A DNA stretch of 17,575 nt from Cellvibrionales bacterium (GTDB lineage: Bacteria; Pseudomonadota; Gammaproteobacteria; Pseudomonadales; JAHEGP01). The notes below the pieces were generated by a model that worked only from the letters and a program-made list of their open reading frames with translations, was not told where the DNA came from and did not search any database. The stretch covers positions 1 to 17,575 of the forward strand of contig JAHEGP010000038.1 of assembly GCA_024645065.1 (NCBI GenBank). The letters run 5' to 3'. The position numbers and the translations under genes are program-made. Each line of letters starts with the position of its first letter. Position 1 is the first letter of the stretch. This document shows, one piece after another, positions 1 through 7,077 of the stretch.

Positions 1-232
1 TGGCCTCCCCCGCCGGTATTGAGTCTGTCGCTGCTGCCGAGTCTGTAGCGGGTGCCGAGTCTGTCGCGGGTGCCGAGTCTGTCGCGGGTGCCGAGTCTGT
101 CGCGGCTGCCGAGATTGTGCCAATGGCCGCGACGCTCCCATCATCACCACCTCCGCCACCTCCGCAGGCGCCCAGCAATAAGACCAGGCACAAGTTGATC
201 GCATGGGAAAATGCTTGCCTCTTCATATGCAT
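1..232 (-). CDS. Repeat-bearing lipoprotein, N-terminal part (gene runs off the left edge)
   Basis: Reading leftward from position 232, an open frame continues without a stop to base 1. It starts M-H-M-K-R, has a hydrophobic stretch (LCLVLLL, residues 14-20) and a lipobox L20-G21-A22-C23 followed by five further glycines. This is a lipoprotein signal peptide, so the mature protein should be lipidated at C23 and anchored in a membrane. After a GGGGGDDGS linker it enters tandem hexapeptides of the type A-T-D-S-A-P encoded by an 18-bp DNA repeat. Two in-frame ATG codons are possible: 232, with AGAAGG five bases upstream, and 226; I prefer 232. The C-terminal part, and therefore the function, lies outside the window. 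The Thr/Ser/Pro/Asp-rich repeat looks like a flexible linker between the lipid anchor and a missing domain; that is inference. Confidence 0.75.
   Translation of the reverse strand, partial: MHMKRQAFSHAINLCLVLLLGACGGGGGGDDGSVAAIGTISAAATDSAPATDSAPATDSAPATDSAAATDSIPAGEA
21..118. repeat. 18-bp in-frame tandem repeat inside the lipoprotein gene
   Basis: The core GAGTCTGT (plus strand) recurs at 21, 39, 57, 75 and 93, exactly 18 bases apart. A degenerate sixth copy (GAGATTGT) is at 111. Full units read roughly GCCGAGTCTGTCGCGGGT. On the minus strand each unit encodes six residues (A-T-D-S-A-P or A-T-D-S-A-A), so gain or loss of copies keeps the frame. The drifted copy on the anchor side and the near-identical inner copies suggest recent expansion by slippage or unequal exchange. 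Confidence 0.85.
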
Positions 233-382
233 TAGAACCTTCTTATGTAAAAACCCCAAGCGTAACCCGTTAACGAACATCACCCATTGACAATTCTCAA
301 ACCGCGACCCTGGATGCGCCAAACTGTGACACGCTGCCCCCGCGTTCACCCCATGCGCCCGGTATTTTCCTATGCCGCTGTA

Positions 383-408
383 TTGTCATAACCAACAGGG
401 GTTATACT
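383..408 (+). promoter_or_regulatory. Possible promoter for the small basic protein gene (-10 TATACT)
   Basis: TATACT at 403-408 is a good -10 match. TTGTCA at 383-388 resembles a -35 but lies only 14 bases away, which is too short for a standard sigma70 promoter. If the -10 is used, transcription would start near 414, after the ATG at 372 and before the ATG at 459. That supports the shorter start of the downstream gene. Weak call. Confidence 0.25.
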
Positions 409-458
409 GTCTGGTCGAGCCAAAACTTCAGCCCGGCGCCAAAGCCTTAACCGGAAAC

Positions 459-785
459 ATGAAAAAGCCCCCCAGCAAATCCGAAATTCGCAGGCAACTT
501 GAACAACAGGTTGGTGAATACGTCGACCAGGGAGGGAAAGTTAAGCACATCCAGCGCGGGATCAGCGGGCGCAGCGATGCATCGACACCGCTTGGCGCCA
601 ATACTGCATTTAGCGAGCCACGCAGGGAGCGCACATCGATGCACGAGGTAGTGGCCACTCTCGAGGCGCGACGACGCCCAGCCAGCCGGACCAAGGCGCG
701 CTCGCCCCAAGCTCGCCAGCCCCAAAAGGTAGCGGTTTACGATGAATTTGGAGAGATCGTTCGCTGGGTGTGGACTGATCACTGA
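459..785 (+). CDS. Small basic conserved protein of unknown function
   Basis: A 108-residue protein starting M-K-K-P-P. Residues 7-37 form a likely amphipathic helix (SEIRRQLEQQVGEYVDQG) ending in a G-G-K-V-K-H-I-Q-R-G-I-S-G segment (25-37). I associate a short-helix plus GGxVxxIxxG pattern with small conserved proteins of Pseudomonas and relatives that have no assigned role. A central Pro-Arg-rich segment (52-60) and an Arg/Lys/Pro-rich linker (71-90) precede a conserved-looking tail, VAVYDEFGEIVRWVW (91-105). There is no signal peptide or membrane segment, so it is probably cytoplasmic; the basic charge would suit nucleic-acid or polymerase binding, which is speculative. The frame is open back to an ATG at 372, but that extension looks non-homologous (Cys-rich, no ribosome site) and would place the candidate -10 inside the gene. 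I therefore chose 459, preceded by a modest GGAAA. Confidence 0.6.
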   Translation: MKKPPSKSEIRRQLEQQVGEYVDQGGKVKHIQRGISGRSDASTPLGANTAFSEPRRERTSMHEVVATLEARRRPASRTKARSPQARQPQKVAVYDEFGEIVRWVWTDH

Positions 786-950
786 ATCGTGGCGACCCTT
801 TGCAATCTGCATTCACGCCCGTCCTGATTGACCCCGGGTGCCCCCCTGTGTTATTCAAAGCTATTGCTTGAGAGACATTAAATCGACGAATCCAGCGTCA
901 ACGAGTTGCGGTCGTTGACAACATATTATTTGCGAAACGAGGTAAGTTCT

Positions 951-2435
951 ATGAACGCTCAATCCAGTGCCGCCATGGCCAGCCCGGAGGCAGTCGTTCC
1001 CGTTCAGGAAACCGACCCCGATAAAATTCGGCAGATGCTCCAGGAGGCGCTGCAACTGCAACGCGAGAGCTTTCTGCAGGGGCCAACGCCCGACCACAAA
1101 CAACGAGTCCACGATCTGCTCACGCTAAAGCGCATGATCAACGAAAACCGTGATGCGATTATCGAGGCGATCAACCAGGACTACGGCAATCGTTCACGCC
1201 ACGAAACCCTGTTCGCGGAGATCATCACCGTGACCGACGGTATCAACAGCACCATCAAGGATCTCAAGAAATGGATGAAGGTACAGCGCCGTCACGTCGA
1301 CAAGTCTATGTTTTTCGGCGCAAAAAACCGACTCATTCCCCAGCCCCTCGGCATCGTCGGCCTGATCATTCCGTGGAATTTCCCGGTAAACCTCACCTTC
1401 AGCCAACTCACCGCTGTATTTGCGGCGGGCAACCGCGCGCTGGTCAAAATGTCGGAAAACTCGATCAACCTGACCCGCCTGCTGATGGACATTTCGGGTA
1501 AATATTTTGGCGCGGAAAAACTGAAGTTTTTTGAAGAGACCGGACGGGTCGGCATCGAGTTCTCGCAACTGCCCCTGGACCACCTGATATTTACCGGTTC
1601 CGGCCAGACCGGGCGCGCGGTGATGGCGTCTGCCGCGAAGAACCTGGTGCCCGTGGTGCTGGAGCTTGGCGGCAAGGCTCCGGCGATTATCGACCCGGAG
1701 TACCCCCTCGACAAGGCGGTCGAGCGAATCATGTATGTCAAGCAGTTCAATGCCGGCCAAATCTGCACCAATGTCGACTACGTGTTTGTGCATGAAAGCC
1801 AACGCAACGACTTTATCGCCACGGCCACAGCCTATGTTCAAAAGCACTGCCCGGATATCAACAGCAAGGATTACACCGCGATCATCGACGACCGTTCAGT
1901 CAAGCGCCTCCTGGATACCCTGGAAGATGCCCGCGCCAAGGGCGCCACGGTCATTAATCTCGGCGGCAACCAGGAGGTCAATGTCGAGCAACGGAAGTTC
2001 CCGTTGCACCTGGTGCTGGACACCACCCCGGAGATGACGATTCGCCAGCGTGAAACCTTCGGACCACTGCTGATGGTGCTGACCTATCACGAGCCCCAGG
2101 AGGCGATCGATTACATTAATCAGCACGACAGGCCGCTGGCACTTTACCCGTTCACCAACGACACCAAGCTGGCCGACCATTATATCGATCGCATCATGTC
2201 GGGTGGGGTCAGTGTCAACGATGCGCTGTTCCATGTCGCCCAGCACGACCTGCCATTCGGCGGCGTCGGGCCCAGCGGTATGGGTCACTACCACGGCTAT
2301 GAGGGCTTCACCACCTTCTCCAAGATGCGGCCGGTGTTTTACCAGGCCAAGACCTCGTTTACCAAATATCTGGCGCCGCCCTACGGCAATTTTGCCACCA
2401 AGGTGCTGGAGTTTATGGTCAAGCGAAAAAGCTAG
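951..2435 (+). CDS. Coniferyl-aldehyde-type aldehyde dehydrogenase (ALDH superfamily)
   Basis: A 494-residue NAD(P)+-dependent aldehyde dehydrogenase that oxidises an aldehyde to its acid. All ALDH hallmarks are present: the I-P-W-N-F-P-V motif with catalytic Asn143, the nucleotide-binding G-S-G-Q-T-G-R loop (216-222), the general base Glu238 in LELGGKAP, and the nucleophile Cys272 in FNAGQICTN. The C-terminal NDALFHVAQHDLPFGGVGPSGMG stretch is typical of the coniferyl-aldehyde dehydrogenase (CalB-like) branch, which also includes long-chain aldehyde enzymes; the true substrate (aromatic or fatty aldehyde) cannot be read from the sequence. The start at 951 has GAGG at 939-942, eight bases upstream. 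The frame extends to 906, but that segment has no ribosome site and does not look like family sequence. The gene appears monocistronic and converges on the gene ending at 2613. Confidence 0.9.
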   Translation: MNAQSSAAMASPEAVVPVQETDPDKIRQMLQEALQLQRESFLQGPTPDHKQRVHDLLTLKRMINENRDAIIEAINQDYGNRSRHETLFAEIITVTDGINSTIKDLKKWMKVQRRHVDKSMFFGAKNRLIPQPLGIVGLIIPWNFPVNLTFSQLTAVFAAGNRALVKMSENSINLTRLLMDISGKYFGAEKLKFFEETGRVGIEFSQLPLDHLIFTGSGQTGRAVMASAAKNLVPVVLELGGKAPAIIDPEYPLDKAVERIMYVKQFNAGQICTNVDYVFVHESQRNDFIATATAYVQKHCPDINSKDYTAIIDDRSVKRLLDTLEDARAKGATVINLGGNQEVNVEQRKFPLHLVLDTTPEMTIRQRETFGPLLMVLTYHEPQEAIDYINQHDRPLALYPFTNDTKLADHYIDRIMSGGVSVNDALFHVAQHDLPFGGVGPSGMGHYHGYEGFTTFSKMRPVFYQAKTSFTKYLAPPYGNFATKVLEFMVKRKS

Positions 2436-2452
2436 GGCAAAACTGCCTGGTC

Positions 2453-2610
2453 CTCTTTCAGGGTGATATTGTCGCATGCAGAGCTTACCAGATGATTCAA
2501 GTCAAGGCGTAGCCTGCAGGAAATGGCGCGCCCTTTTCAAAGGCTGCAACGATGGATTGGACCATCTGGTAAGCTCCCTCCGGAAATACGGCAATATCAC
2601 CCTGAAAGAG
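2453..2610. repeat. 158-bp nested palindrome between convergent genes (MITE-like or structured element)
   Basis: The outer 19-base arms CTCTTTCAGGGTGATATTG (2453-2471) and CAATATCACCCTGAAAGAG (2592-2610) are exact inverse complements. The inner 13-base arms AGCTTACCAGATG (2482-2494) and CATCTGGTAAGCT (2563-2575) are also exact. The centre is the palindrome GGCGCGCC (2525-2532), and the flanks between centre and inner arms are partly complementary (AGCCT...AGGCT). The element begins 17 bases after the aldehyde dehydrogenase stop and ends two bases before the stop codon of the opposite gene. It has no coding capacity. It could be a non-autonomous mobile element, a bidirectional transcription barrier, or both. 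No target-site duplication was clear, and no T-run follows either arm, so it is not a classic intrinsic terminator. Confidence 0.8.
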
Positions 2611-2612
2611 TA

Positions 2613-2975
2613 CTAGGAAGCGGGTGGTGGGTCCTGATGGGCCTGCCTGTCACAATTCAAGGTGATGTTCACCACTGTGACCGCGCGCTTTAACGGCGCG
2701 GTCATGGTCGCTGTCTTGCCTGCTGCTATTTTTACCCGCCGATCAAAAGGGGTCTGGGGACCGTTGTGAAATACTGCCCGGCAGTGGACCGCAAAATCTT
2801 CCTTGTTCTTGACACTCAGCATGACCTGGTTGCCAATATTTGAACTGGCCACCGCCAGCTCGAGATCGTTCAGCTCGCTACTGACCTCGATCGGGAAAAC
2901 GCTCTGCGCCTGTGTTGAGGCGCTGGCCAATGGCAGGATGACTGCCAATACTCTCAGGGGGTGCAGCATGTTCAT
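2613..2975 (-). CDS. Small secreted conserved protein
   Basis: A 120-residue protein with a Sec signal peptide (residues 1 to about 24: basic start, VLAVILPLASAS core, cleavage probably after TQA or AQS). The mature part is about 95 residues, predicted beta-rich, with two cysteines (Cys65 in HCRAVFHNGP, Cys108 in LNCDR) that could form a periplasmic disulfide. The PIEV...CRAVFxNGPQxPxxRRV...AGKTAT pattern matches, from memory, short periplasmic proteins of Pseudomonas that some databases label 3-phosphoglycerate kinase. Nothing here resembles a kinase, so that label should not be carried over. AAGGAG lies five bases before the ATG at 2975, deciding the start. Its stop sits two bases from the 158-bp palindrome. 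Function unknown. Confidence 0.75.
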   Translation of the reverse strand: MNMLHPLRVLAVILPLASASTQAQSVFPIEVSSELNDLELAVASSNIGNQVMLSVKNKEDFAVHCRAVFHNGPQTPFDRRVKIAAGKTATMTAPLKRAVTVVNITLNCDRQAHQDPPPAS

Positions 2976-3010
2976 GCTCGCTCCTTACGCGTCGGGTTAC
3001 AAGTCGCCAA

Positions 3011-3418
3011 TCAGGCGCTGCTGACTTCCATCCTGCCACACAGCATTCGGACTGGCAAAAACGCTGCCGCGGTTTGTATGGGTGGCAGGGTCAATGGCCG
3101 TGCGTCCGACGTTCCTACCGCACATTCACTCGATGCCACAGGGCTCATGCCTCGCACCGCAGCGGCATTATATACCCGGTCTATCGGCCCCAGCTCTGCG
3201 CTAACTTGCCGCACGACGTCTTGCACCGCTGCCGTGTCAGTGACGTCGATATTGAAGGGTTTGATCCCCGAGCGACCCTCGATGGTTTCGGCCAATCCCG
3301 TCGCATTGACATCCAGTGCCGCTACCCTGGCACCCTGGTCAGCGAGATTGAGTGCGGCCAGCTGGCCCATGCCACTGCCATCGCCGGTAATCAGTACAAC
3401 CTCTCCGTAAAACGCCAT
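3011..3418 (-). pseudogene. Truncated short-chain dehydrogenase/reductase remnant
   Basis: The first 90 or so of 135 residues are a standard SDR Rossmann half. They include the cofactor loop T11-G-D-G-S-G-M-G18, Asp36 after the second strand (which favours NAD(H)), the D59-V60 adenine-pocket pair, and N-A-A-A (84-87) in place of the usual NNAG. Family members are about 250 residues with a catalytic Tyr-x-x-x-Lys; none is present. From about residue 92 the sequence turns into composition-poor Ala/Ser/Pro/Thr-rich residues with no SDR similarity, ending at a stop at 3011. A strong GAGGAGG lies eight bases before the ATG, so the fragment may still be translated, but it should be catalytically dead. 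Only about 35 bases separate it from the next gene, so the missing half was deleted or replaced. Confidence 0.75.
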
Positions 3419-3550
3419 CCATCCGGCCTCCTCAGCTGTTATCGTAATCCTCCGCCTATGCTCCCAACTATAAAGACTGCTGACCGTCGCCTGTTGGATT
3501 TTTCACTCGATTCAACATACCCTGCAGCCTGGCAACCAGGATCATCCTGA

Positions 3551-5398
3551 ATGAGCAATACTATTCGCAATCTGGGAACTATCTGGCGCACTATCGGAGC
3601 CAACCGGGGCAATGCCCTGGCAACCCACGTACTTGGCAGCCTGATTGCCTATGTCGTGCTCACCCCTCTTGCCAGCCTGCTGCTTAATATCGCCGTATCC
3701 CGGTCTGGCCATACCGCGCTGTCTGACCAGGAAATCCTGTTTTTCGTACTCACACCATTCGGGCTGGCAAGCCTGGTCGTCCTGGGGGCAATCGGTATCA
3801 CCGTGGTTGCCTTCAAGCATGCGGCCTTGATGGCGATTCTTGAGGCCAATTACCGCCAGCAGCGGATCAGCTACAGCGATGCCCTGTTTTTCATCTCCCA
3901 ACGCAGCCTGCAAATTTTGCGGCTGGGCATGATGATGATTGCCAGGGTGCTGCTGTACCTGCTCCCTCTGCTGGGCATTGCCTGGCTGGTATTCAGGTTT
4001 TTCATGGGTGAGAGCGACATCAATTACTATCTTACGGTCAAACCGCCCGAATACTGGTATACCGCAGCGCTGCTCGGCGGCCTGACACTTGTCACCGGGG
4101 TACTGCTGCTGAGAATGGTGACCGGGTGGGCCTACAGTTTGCCCCTTGTTCTGTTCAATGGATACGGGCCAAAAGCAGCGCTGGAGCTGAGCCAGCAAAC
4201 CGCTATCGGCTACAAGCGCCCGATCGTCGGCTGGATGCTTGCCTGGATACTGCTCGACACCGCGCTACTCGCTGCCGCCATGGCCGTGATGTTCTGGTTA
4301 GGCAAACAGATGCTTCCGGCACTGGTCGATTCGATGCAATTGATGGCGCTGGGTCTGGCAGCCGTGCTGTTAAGCGGTGCGGCGCTTGCCGTGCTGGCCA
4401 CCTTTGTCAGCGCGGTGTTTTTCAGTGCGATCGTGCTGCTACTTTACCGTGACGCCGGCTTGCACCGCGATCTCGCCGAAAGCGTGAAAGCTATTGACCC
4501 CTCCGGCAAGGCATCGCCACCGGGACGCTGGATAGGCCTTGCTGCGGTGGCGGCGTTACTGGTCGCTATTGCCTTCAGTCATCTCCTGCTCAAACGCCTG
4601 GCTGGGGATGATATCAGTGAGGTAATTGCCCATCGAGGCGCCTCCAGGTTCGCTCCTGAGAATACCATGGCCGCCATCGAGCAAGCGCTGGCGCAGGGTA
4701 CCGACTGGGTGGAAATTGACGTGCAGGAGACTGCGGACGGGGCCGTTGTCGTCATCCACGATCGCGATCTGAAGAAAGTAGCCGGGGTCGATCTGGCCGT
4801 CCATAGCTCTACCCTGGAGCAATTGCAGTCGGTGGACATTGGCTCCTGGTTTTCGCCCGAGTTCAGCGACCAACGCCTACCGACCCTGGAGCAGGTATTA
4901 CTTGCCTGCAAAGGCAAGGCGCGGGTGATCATCGAGTTAAAGTATTATGGTTATGAACAACAACTGGAGCAGCGTGTCGCCGATGTGGTTGAGACCACCG
5001 GCATGAGCCAGGACATAATGGCCATGTCCCTGAGCTATGAGGGCATCAGCCGCATGCGGGCACTGCGGCCGGACTGGAAAGTTGGCTTGCTGACGTCGGT
5101 CAGCGCCGGCAAGCTGGCGGGGCTTGAACTGGATTTTTATGCCATCAATGCCGGCTTCGCCAATCGACACCTGATACGGTCGGCCCACCGCACCGACCGC
5201 CGGGTTATGGTGTGGACCATCAACGACGCTATTGGTATGTCGACGATGATGAGCCGCAGGGTAGACGGCATTATCACTGACGACCCTGGACTGGCCCGGT
5301 CAGTGCTGCAACAGCGCGCCGGTCTCGGTGGAGGGGAGAGAATGCTGCTGGAACTGGCCAGTTTGCTTGGCCACCAATCCCCTTACCTTCAGCAATGA
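3551..5398 (+). CDS. Membrane-anchored glycerophosphodiester phosphodiesterase
   Basis: A 615-residue, two-part protein. Residues 1 to about 345 hold a multi-helix membrane domain, with hydrophobic spans near 24-48, 64-88, 127-150, 170-190, 226-250, 262-298 and 327-347; this corresponds to the glycerophosphoryl diester phosphodiesterase membrane domain family. Residues 357 to about 590 are the GDPD catalytic barrel: His361-Arg362-Gly363, PENT (369-372), metal-binding Glu388 and Asp390 in WVEIDVQ, the second catalytic His403-Asp404, Glu462-Leu-Lys464, and a C-terminal WTIND...DGIITDDP strand. The enzyme hydrolyses glycerophosphodiesters, products of phospholipid breakdown, to sn-glycerol 3-phosphate and an alcohol; the fusion implies work at the membrane. 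The ribosome site is weak (AGG ten bases before the ATG). A membrane miniprotein gene follows 19 bases downstream and probably shares the transcript. Confidence 0.92.
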   Translation: MSNTIRNLGTIWRTIGANRGNALATHVLGSLIAYVVLTPLASLLLNIAVSRSGHTALSDQEILFFVLTPFGLASLVVLGAIGITVVAFKHAALMAILEANYRQQRISYSDALFFISQRSLQILRLGMMMIARVLLYLLPLLGIAWLVFRFFMGESDINYYLTVKPPEYWYTAALLGGLTLVTGVLLLRMVTGWAYSLPLVLFNGYGPKAALELSQQTAIGYKRPIVGWMLAWILLDTALLAAAMAVMFWLGKQMLPALVDSMQLMALGLAAVLLSGAALAVLATFVSAVFFSAIVLLLYRDAGLHRDLAESVKAIDPSGKASPPGRWIGLAAVAALLVAIAFSHLLLKRLAGDDISEVIAHRGASRFAPENTMAAIEQALAQGTDWVEIDVQETADGAVVVIHDRDLKKVAGVDLAVHSSTLEQLQSVDIGSWFSPEFSDQRLPTLEQVLLACKGKARVIIELKYYGYEQQLEQRVADVVETTGMSQDIMAMSLSYEGISRMRALRPDWKVGLLTSVSAGKLAGLELDFYAINAGFANRHLIRSAHRTDRRVMVWTINDAIGMSTMMSRRVDGIITDDPGLARSVLQQRAGLGGGERMLLELASLLGHQSPYLQQ

Positions 5399-5417
5399 TC
5401 GACAACAGGAGCCCGCC

Positions 5418-5684
5418 ATGTGGTGCCGTCTGCTGCTAACAACTTTCACCGCCCTTTACCTGCTGGCGCTCGGGCTGTTCGCAATTGGCACCTTCGGATT
5501 GTGGGGTAACGAGCAAGACCCATTGGCGGCGGTCTTCCTGCTACCCCTGGGCCTGCCCTGGCAGCTGTGGATCGATCGCGCTCCGGAGACACTATGGCCG
5601 TGGCTCGCCGCGCTGGCACCCCTGTTGAACCTGCTGCTGCTGGCAGCCTGCTGCCTTGTCCTGCGGCATTACCAAAAGTCCTAA
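5418..5684 (+). CDS. Two-helix small membrane protein
   Basis: An 88-residue hydrophobic protein with a first helix at about residues 4-29 (LLLTTFTALYLLALGLFAIG) and a second at about 60-82 (WPWLAALAPLLNLLLLAAC). A partly hydrophobic loop, LAAVFLLPLGLPWQLW (36-51), lies between them. AGGAG seven bases before the ATG at 5418 supports this start. A longer frame from 5328 overlaps the end of the phosphodiesterase gene and has no ribosome site, so I rejected it. Nineteen bases separate it from the upstream gene, so co-transcription is likely. I do not recognise a family; a role beside the membrane phosphodiesterase is only suggested by position. Confidence 0.65.
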   Translation: MWCRLLLTTFTALYLLALGLFAIGTFGLWGNEQDPLAAVFLLPLGLPWQLWIDRAPETLWPWLAALAPLLNLLLLAACCLVLRHYQKS

Positions 5685-5726
5685 TGCAAGGCCAGGGAGG
5701 CAGCGGAACCAGAATTCAAGTAACTT

Positions 5727-5748
5727 ATCCCCGGGTGCGCCCCGGGAT
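5727..5748. other. GC-rich hairpin after the membrane miniprotein gene
   Basis: ATCCC(C)GGG at 5727-5735 pairs with CCCGGGAT at 5741-5748 around a five-base loop, with one bulged C. It starts 43 bases after the stop at 5684 and could slow or end plus-strand transcription. No T-run follows, so it is not a textbook terminator. Confidence 0.35.
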
Positions 5749-5818
5749 GATGCACTGTTATCGATCCAGTCCCGCTAACTCTCCCCGGTTTCCCCGCTAG
5801 AGACAAAGTGTGGCGCAC

Positions 5819-5844
5819 AAAAAAGGCGGGACCAGCCCGCCTTT
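5819..5844 (-). terminator. Intrinsic terminator of the fadBA operon
   Basis: Read on the minus strand, AAAGGCGGG (5844-5836), loop CTGGT and CCCGCCTTT (5830-5822) form a perfect nine-pair stem. The T-run continues to six T at 5824-5819. It begins 24 bases after the fadA stop codon and is oriented for fadA transcription. Confidence 0.9.
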
Positions 5845-5868
5845 GCATCAGTACAGGGAATGCCCGGC

Positions 5869-7047
5869 CTAGTTGATCCTTTCCACGACCGTGGTAATCC
5901 CCTGGCCCATCCCGATACACATGGTGGACACGCCCAGGGTCATGTCCTTTTCCTGCATCACGTTAAGCAGTGACCCGGTTATGCGAGTGCCAGAGCAGCC
6001 AAAGGGGTGGCCAAGGGCAATCGCACCGCCATGCAGGTTCACCTTCTGCTCCAGGTCGTCAAGCAGGTTGAGATCCTTCAACACCGGCAGCGCCTGGGCA
6101 GCGAAGGCCTCGTTCAGCTCGACGCACTCGATATCTTTCATACTGAGCCCCAGTTGCTTGAGCGCACGATTGGTCGAGGGTACAGGCCCGTAGCCCATGA
6201 TCGATGGATCGACACCCGCCACTGTCATTGCGCGAATTTTGGCCAGCGGCTCGAGACCCAGTTGCCGGGCTTTCTCAGCCGACATGACCAACATAACCGA
6301 CGCGCCGTCAGATAGCTGAGAGGAGCCACCAGCGGTAACCGTACCGCCCTTCGGGTTAAACACCGGCTTCAACTGGGCAAGCCCCTCAACAGTGGTCTCC
6401 GGACGAATCGTCTCATCGTAATCGACCGCCCAAACGGCGCCGGACTCATCGTGGCCCTCAACCGGAATGATTTCACGATCGAACTTGCCGCTGACCGTAG
6501 CCGCGTGCGCCAGGCGATGAGAGCGTGCCGACAATTCATCCATCTGCTCGCGCTGGATACCGTGCATCATCGCCAGGTACTCGGCGGTCATGCCCATCAT
6601 CCCGGCGGCCTTGGCGACGTTGAGGCCAAGCTTGGGATTGGGATCCACCGATTCCATCATTGGCAGGTGGCCCAGGTGCTCTACCCCACCGACGACGTAC
6701 ACATCGCCCAGCCCGGCCATAATGCTGGCGCTGGCGGTGTGCAGGGCCGACATCGAGGAACCGCACAACCGGTTGACCGTCTGCGCCGGGATAGTAAAGG
6801 GCAATTGCGCCCGCAACAGGATATTGCGCGCAATATTGAAGCCCTGCTCTTCCCGCTGCAGCACACAACCCCAGATCAGGTCGTCTATTTCTGCCGGGTC
6901 CAGCGCCTCATTGCGCGCCAGCATGGCCTTGATGATAACCGCCGACATCTCGTCGCTGCGGGTGTGGCGAAAACAACCGTTCTTGGAACGCCCCATCGCG
7001 GTACGGCCGTAATCTACAATCACTGCGTCTCTTGGATTCAAACTCAC
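5869..7047 (-). CDS. fadA: 3-ketoacyl-CoA thiolase (FadA)
   Basis: A 392-residue beta subunit of the aerobic fatty-acid oxidation complex. It cleaves 3-ketoacyl-CoA with CoA to acetyl-CoA and a chain shortened by two carbons. The thiolase signatures are complete: nucleophile Cys95 in NRLCGSSM, His347 in GHPFGCSGTR, and Cys377 in STMCIGMGQG. Length and sequence match gammaproteobacterial FadA rather than the biosynthetic PhaA/AtoB type. The start codon is GTG at 7047, supported by GAGGAG seven bases upstream and by the family N-terminus (MSLNPRDAVIVDYGRTAMGR). Thirty bases separate it from fadB, so the two are one operon and the products form an alpha2-beta2 complex. The transcript ends at the hairpin 24 bases past the stop. 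Confidence 0.97.
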   Translation of the reverse strand: MSLNPRDAVIVDYGRTAMGRSKNGCFRHTRSDEMSAVIIKAMLARNEALDPAEIDDLIWGCVLQREEQGFNIARNILLRAQLPFTIPAQTVNRLCGSSMSALHTASASIMAGLGDVYVVGGVEHLGHLPMMESVDPNPKLGLNVAKAAGMMGMTAEYLAMMHGIQREQMDELSARSHRLAHAATVSGKFDREIIPVEGHDESGAVWAVDYDETIRPETTVEGLAQLKPVFNPKGGTVTAGGSSQLSDGASVMLVMSAEKARQLGLEPLAKIRAMTVAGVDPSIMGYGPVPSTNRALKQLGLSMKDIECVELNEAFAAQALPVLKDLNLLDDLEQKVNLHGGAIALGHPFGCSGTRITGSLLNVMQEKDMTLGVSTMCIGMGQGITTVVERIN

Positions 7048-7077
7048 AGAGTATCTCCTCTAATTTTGCCGACAGCC

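Noticed and set aside
21..118. CRISPR-like periodic repeat
   Set aside because: The 18-bp units are directly adjacent with no spacers and encode an in-frame hexapeptide repeat.
287..292. TTGACA in the gap left of the small basic protein gene
   Set aside because: The expected -10 position reads CTGGAT, only two matches.
915..920. TTGACA before the aldehyde dehydrogenase
   Set aside because: No -10 match lies 16-18 bases downstream; that position falls on the ribosome site.
2453..2610. Palindrome as a simple bidirectional intrinsic terminator
   Set aside because: Neither arm is followed by a T-run and the structure is far longer than a terminator stem, although it may still block read-through.
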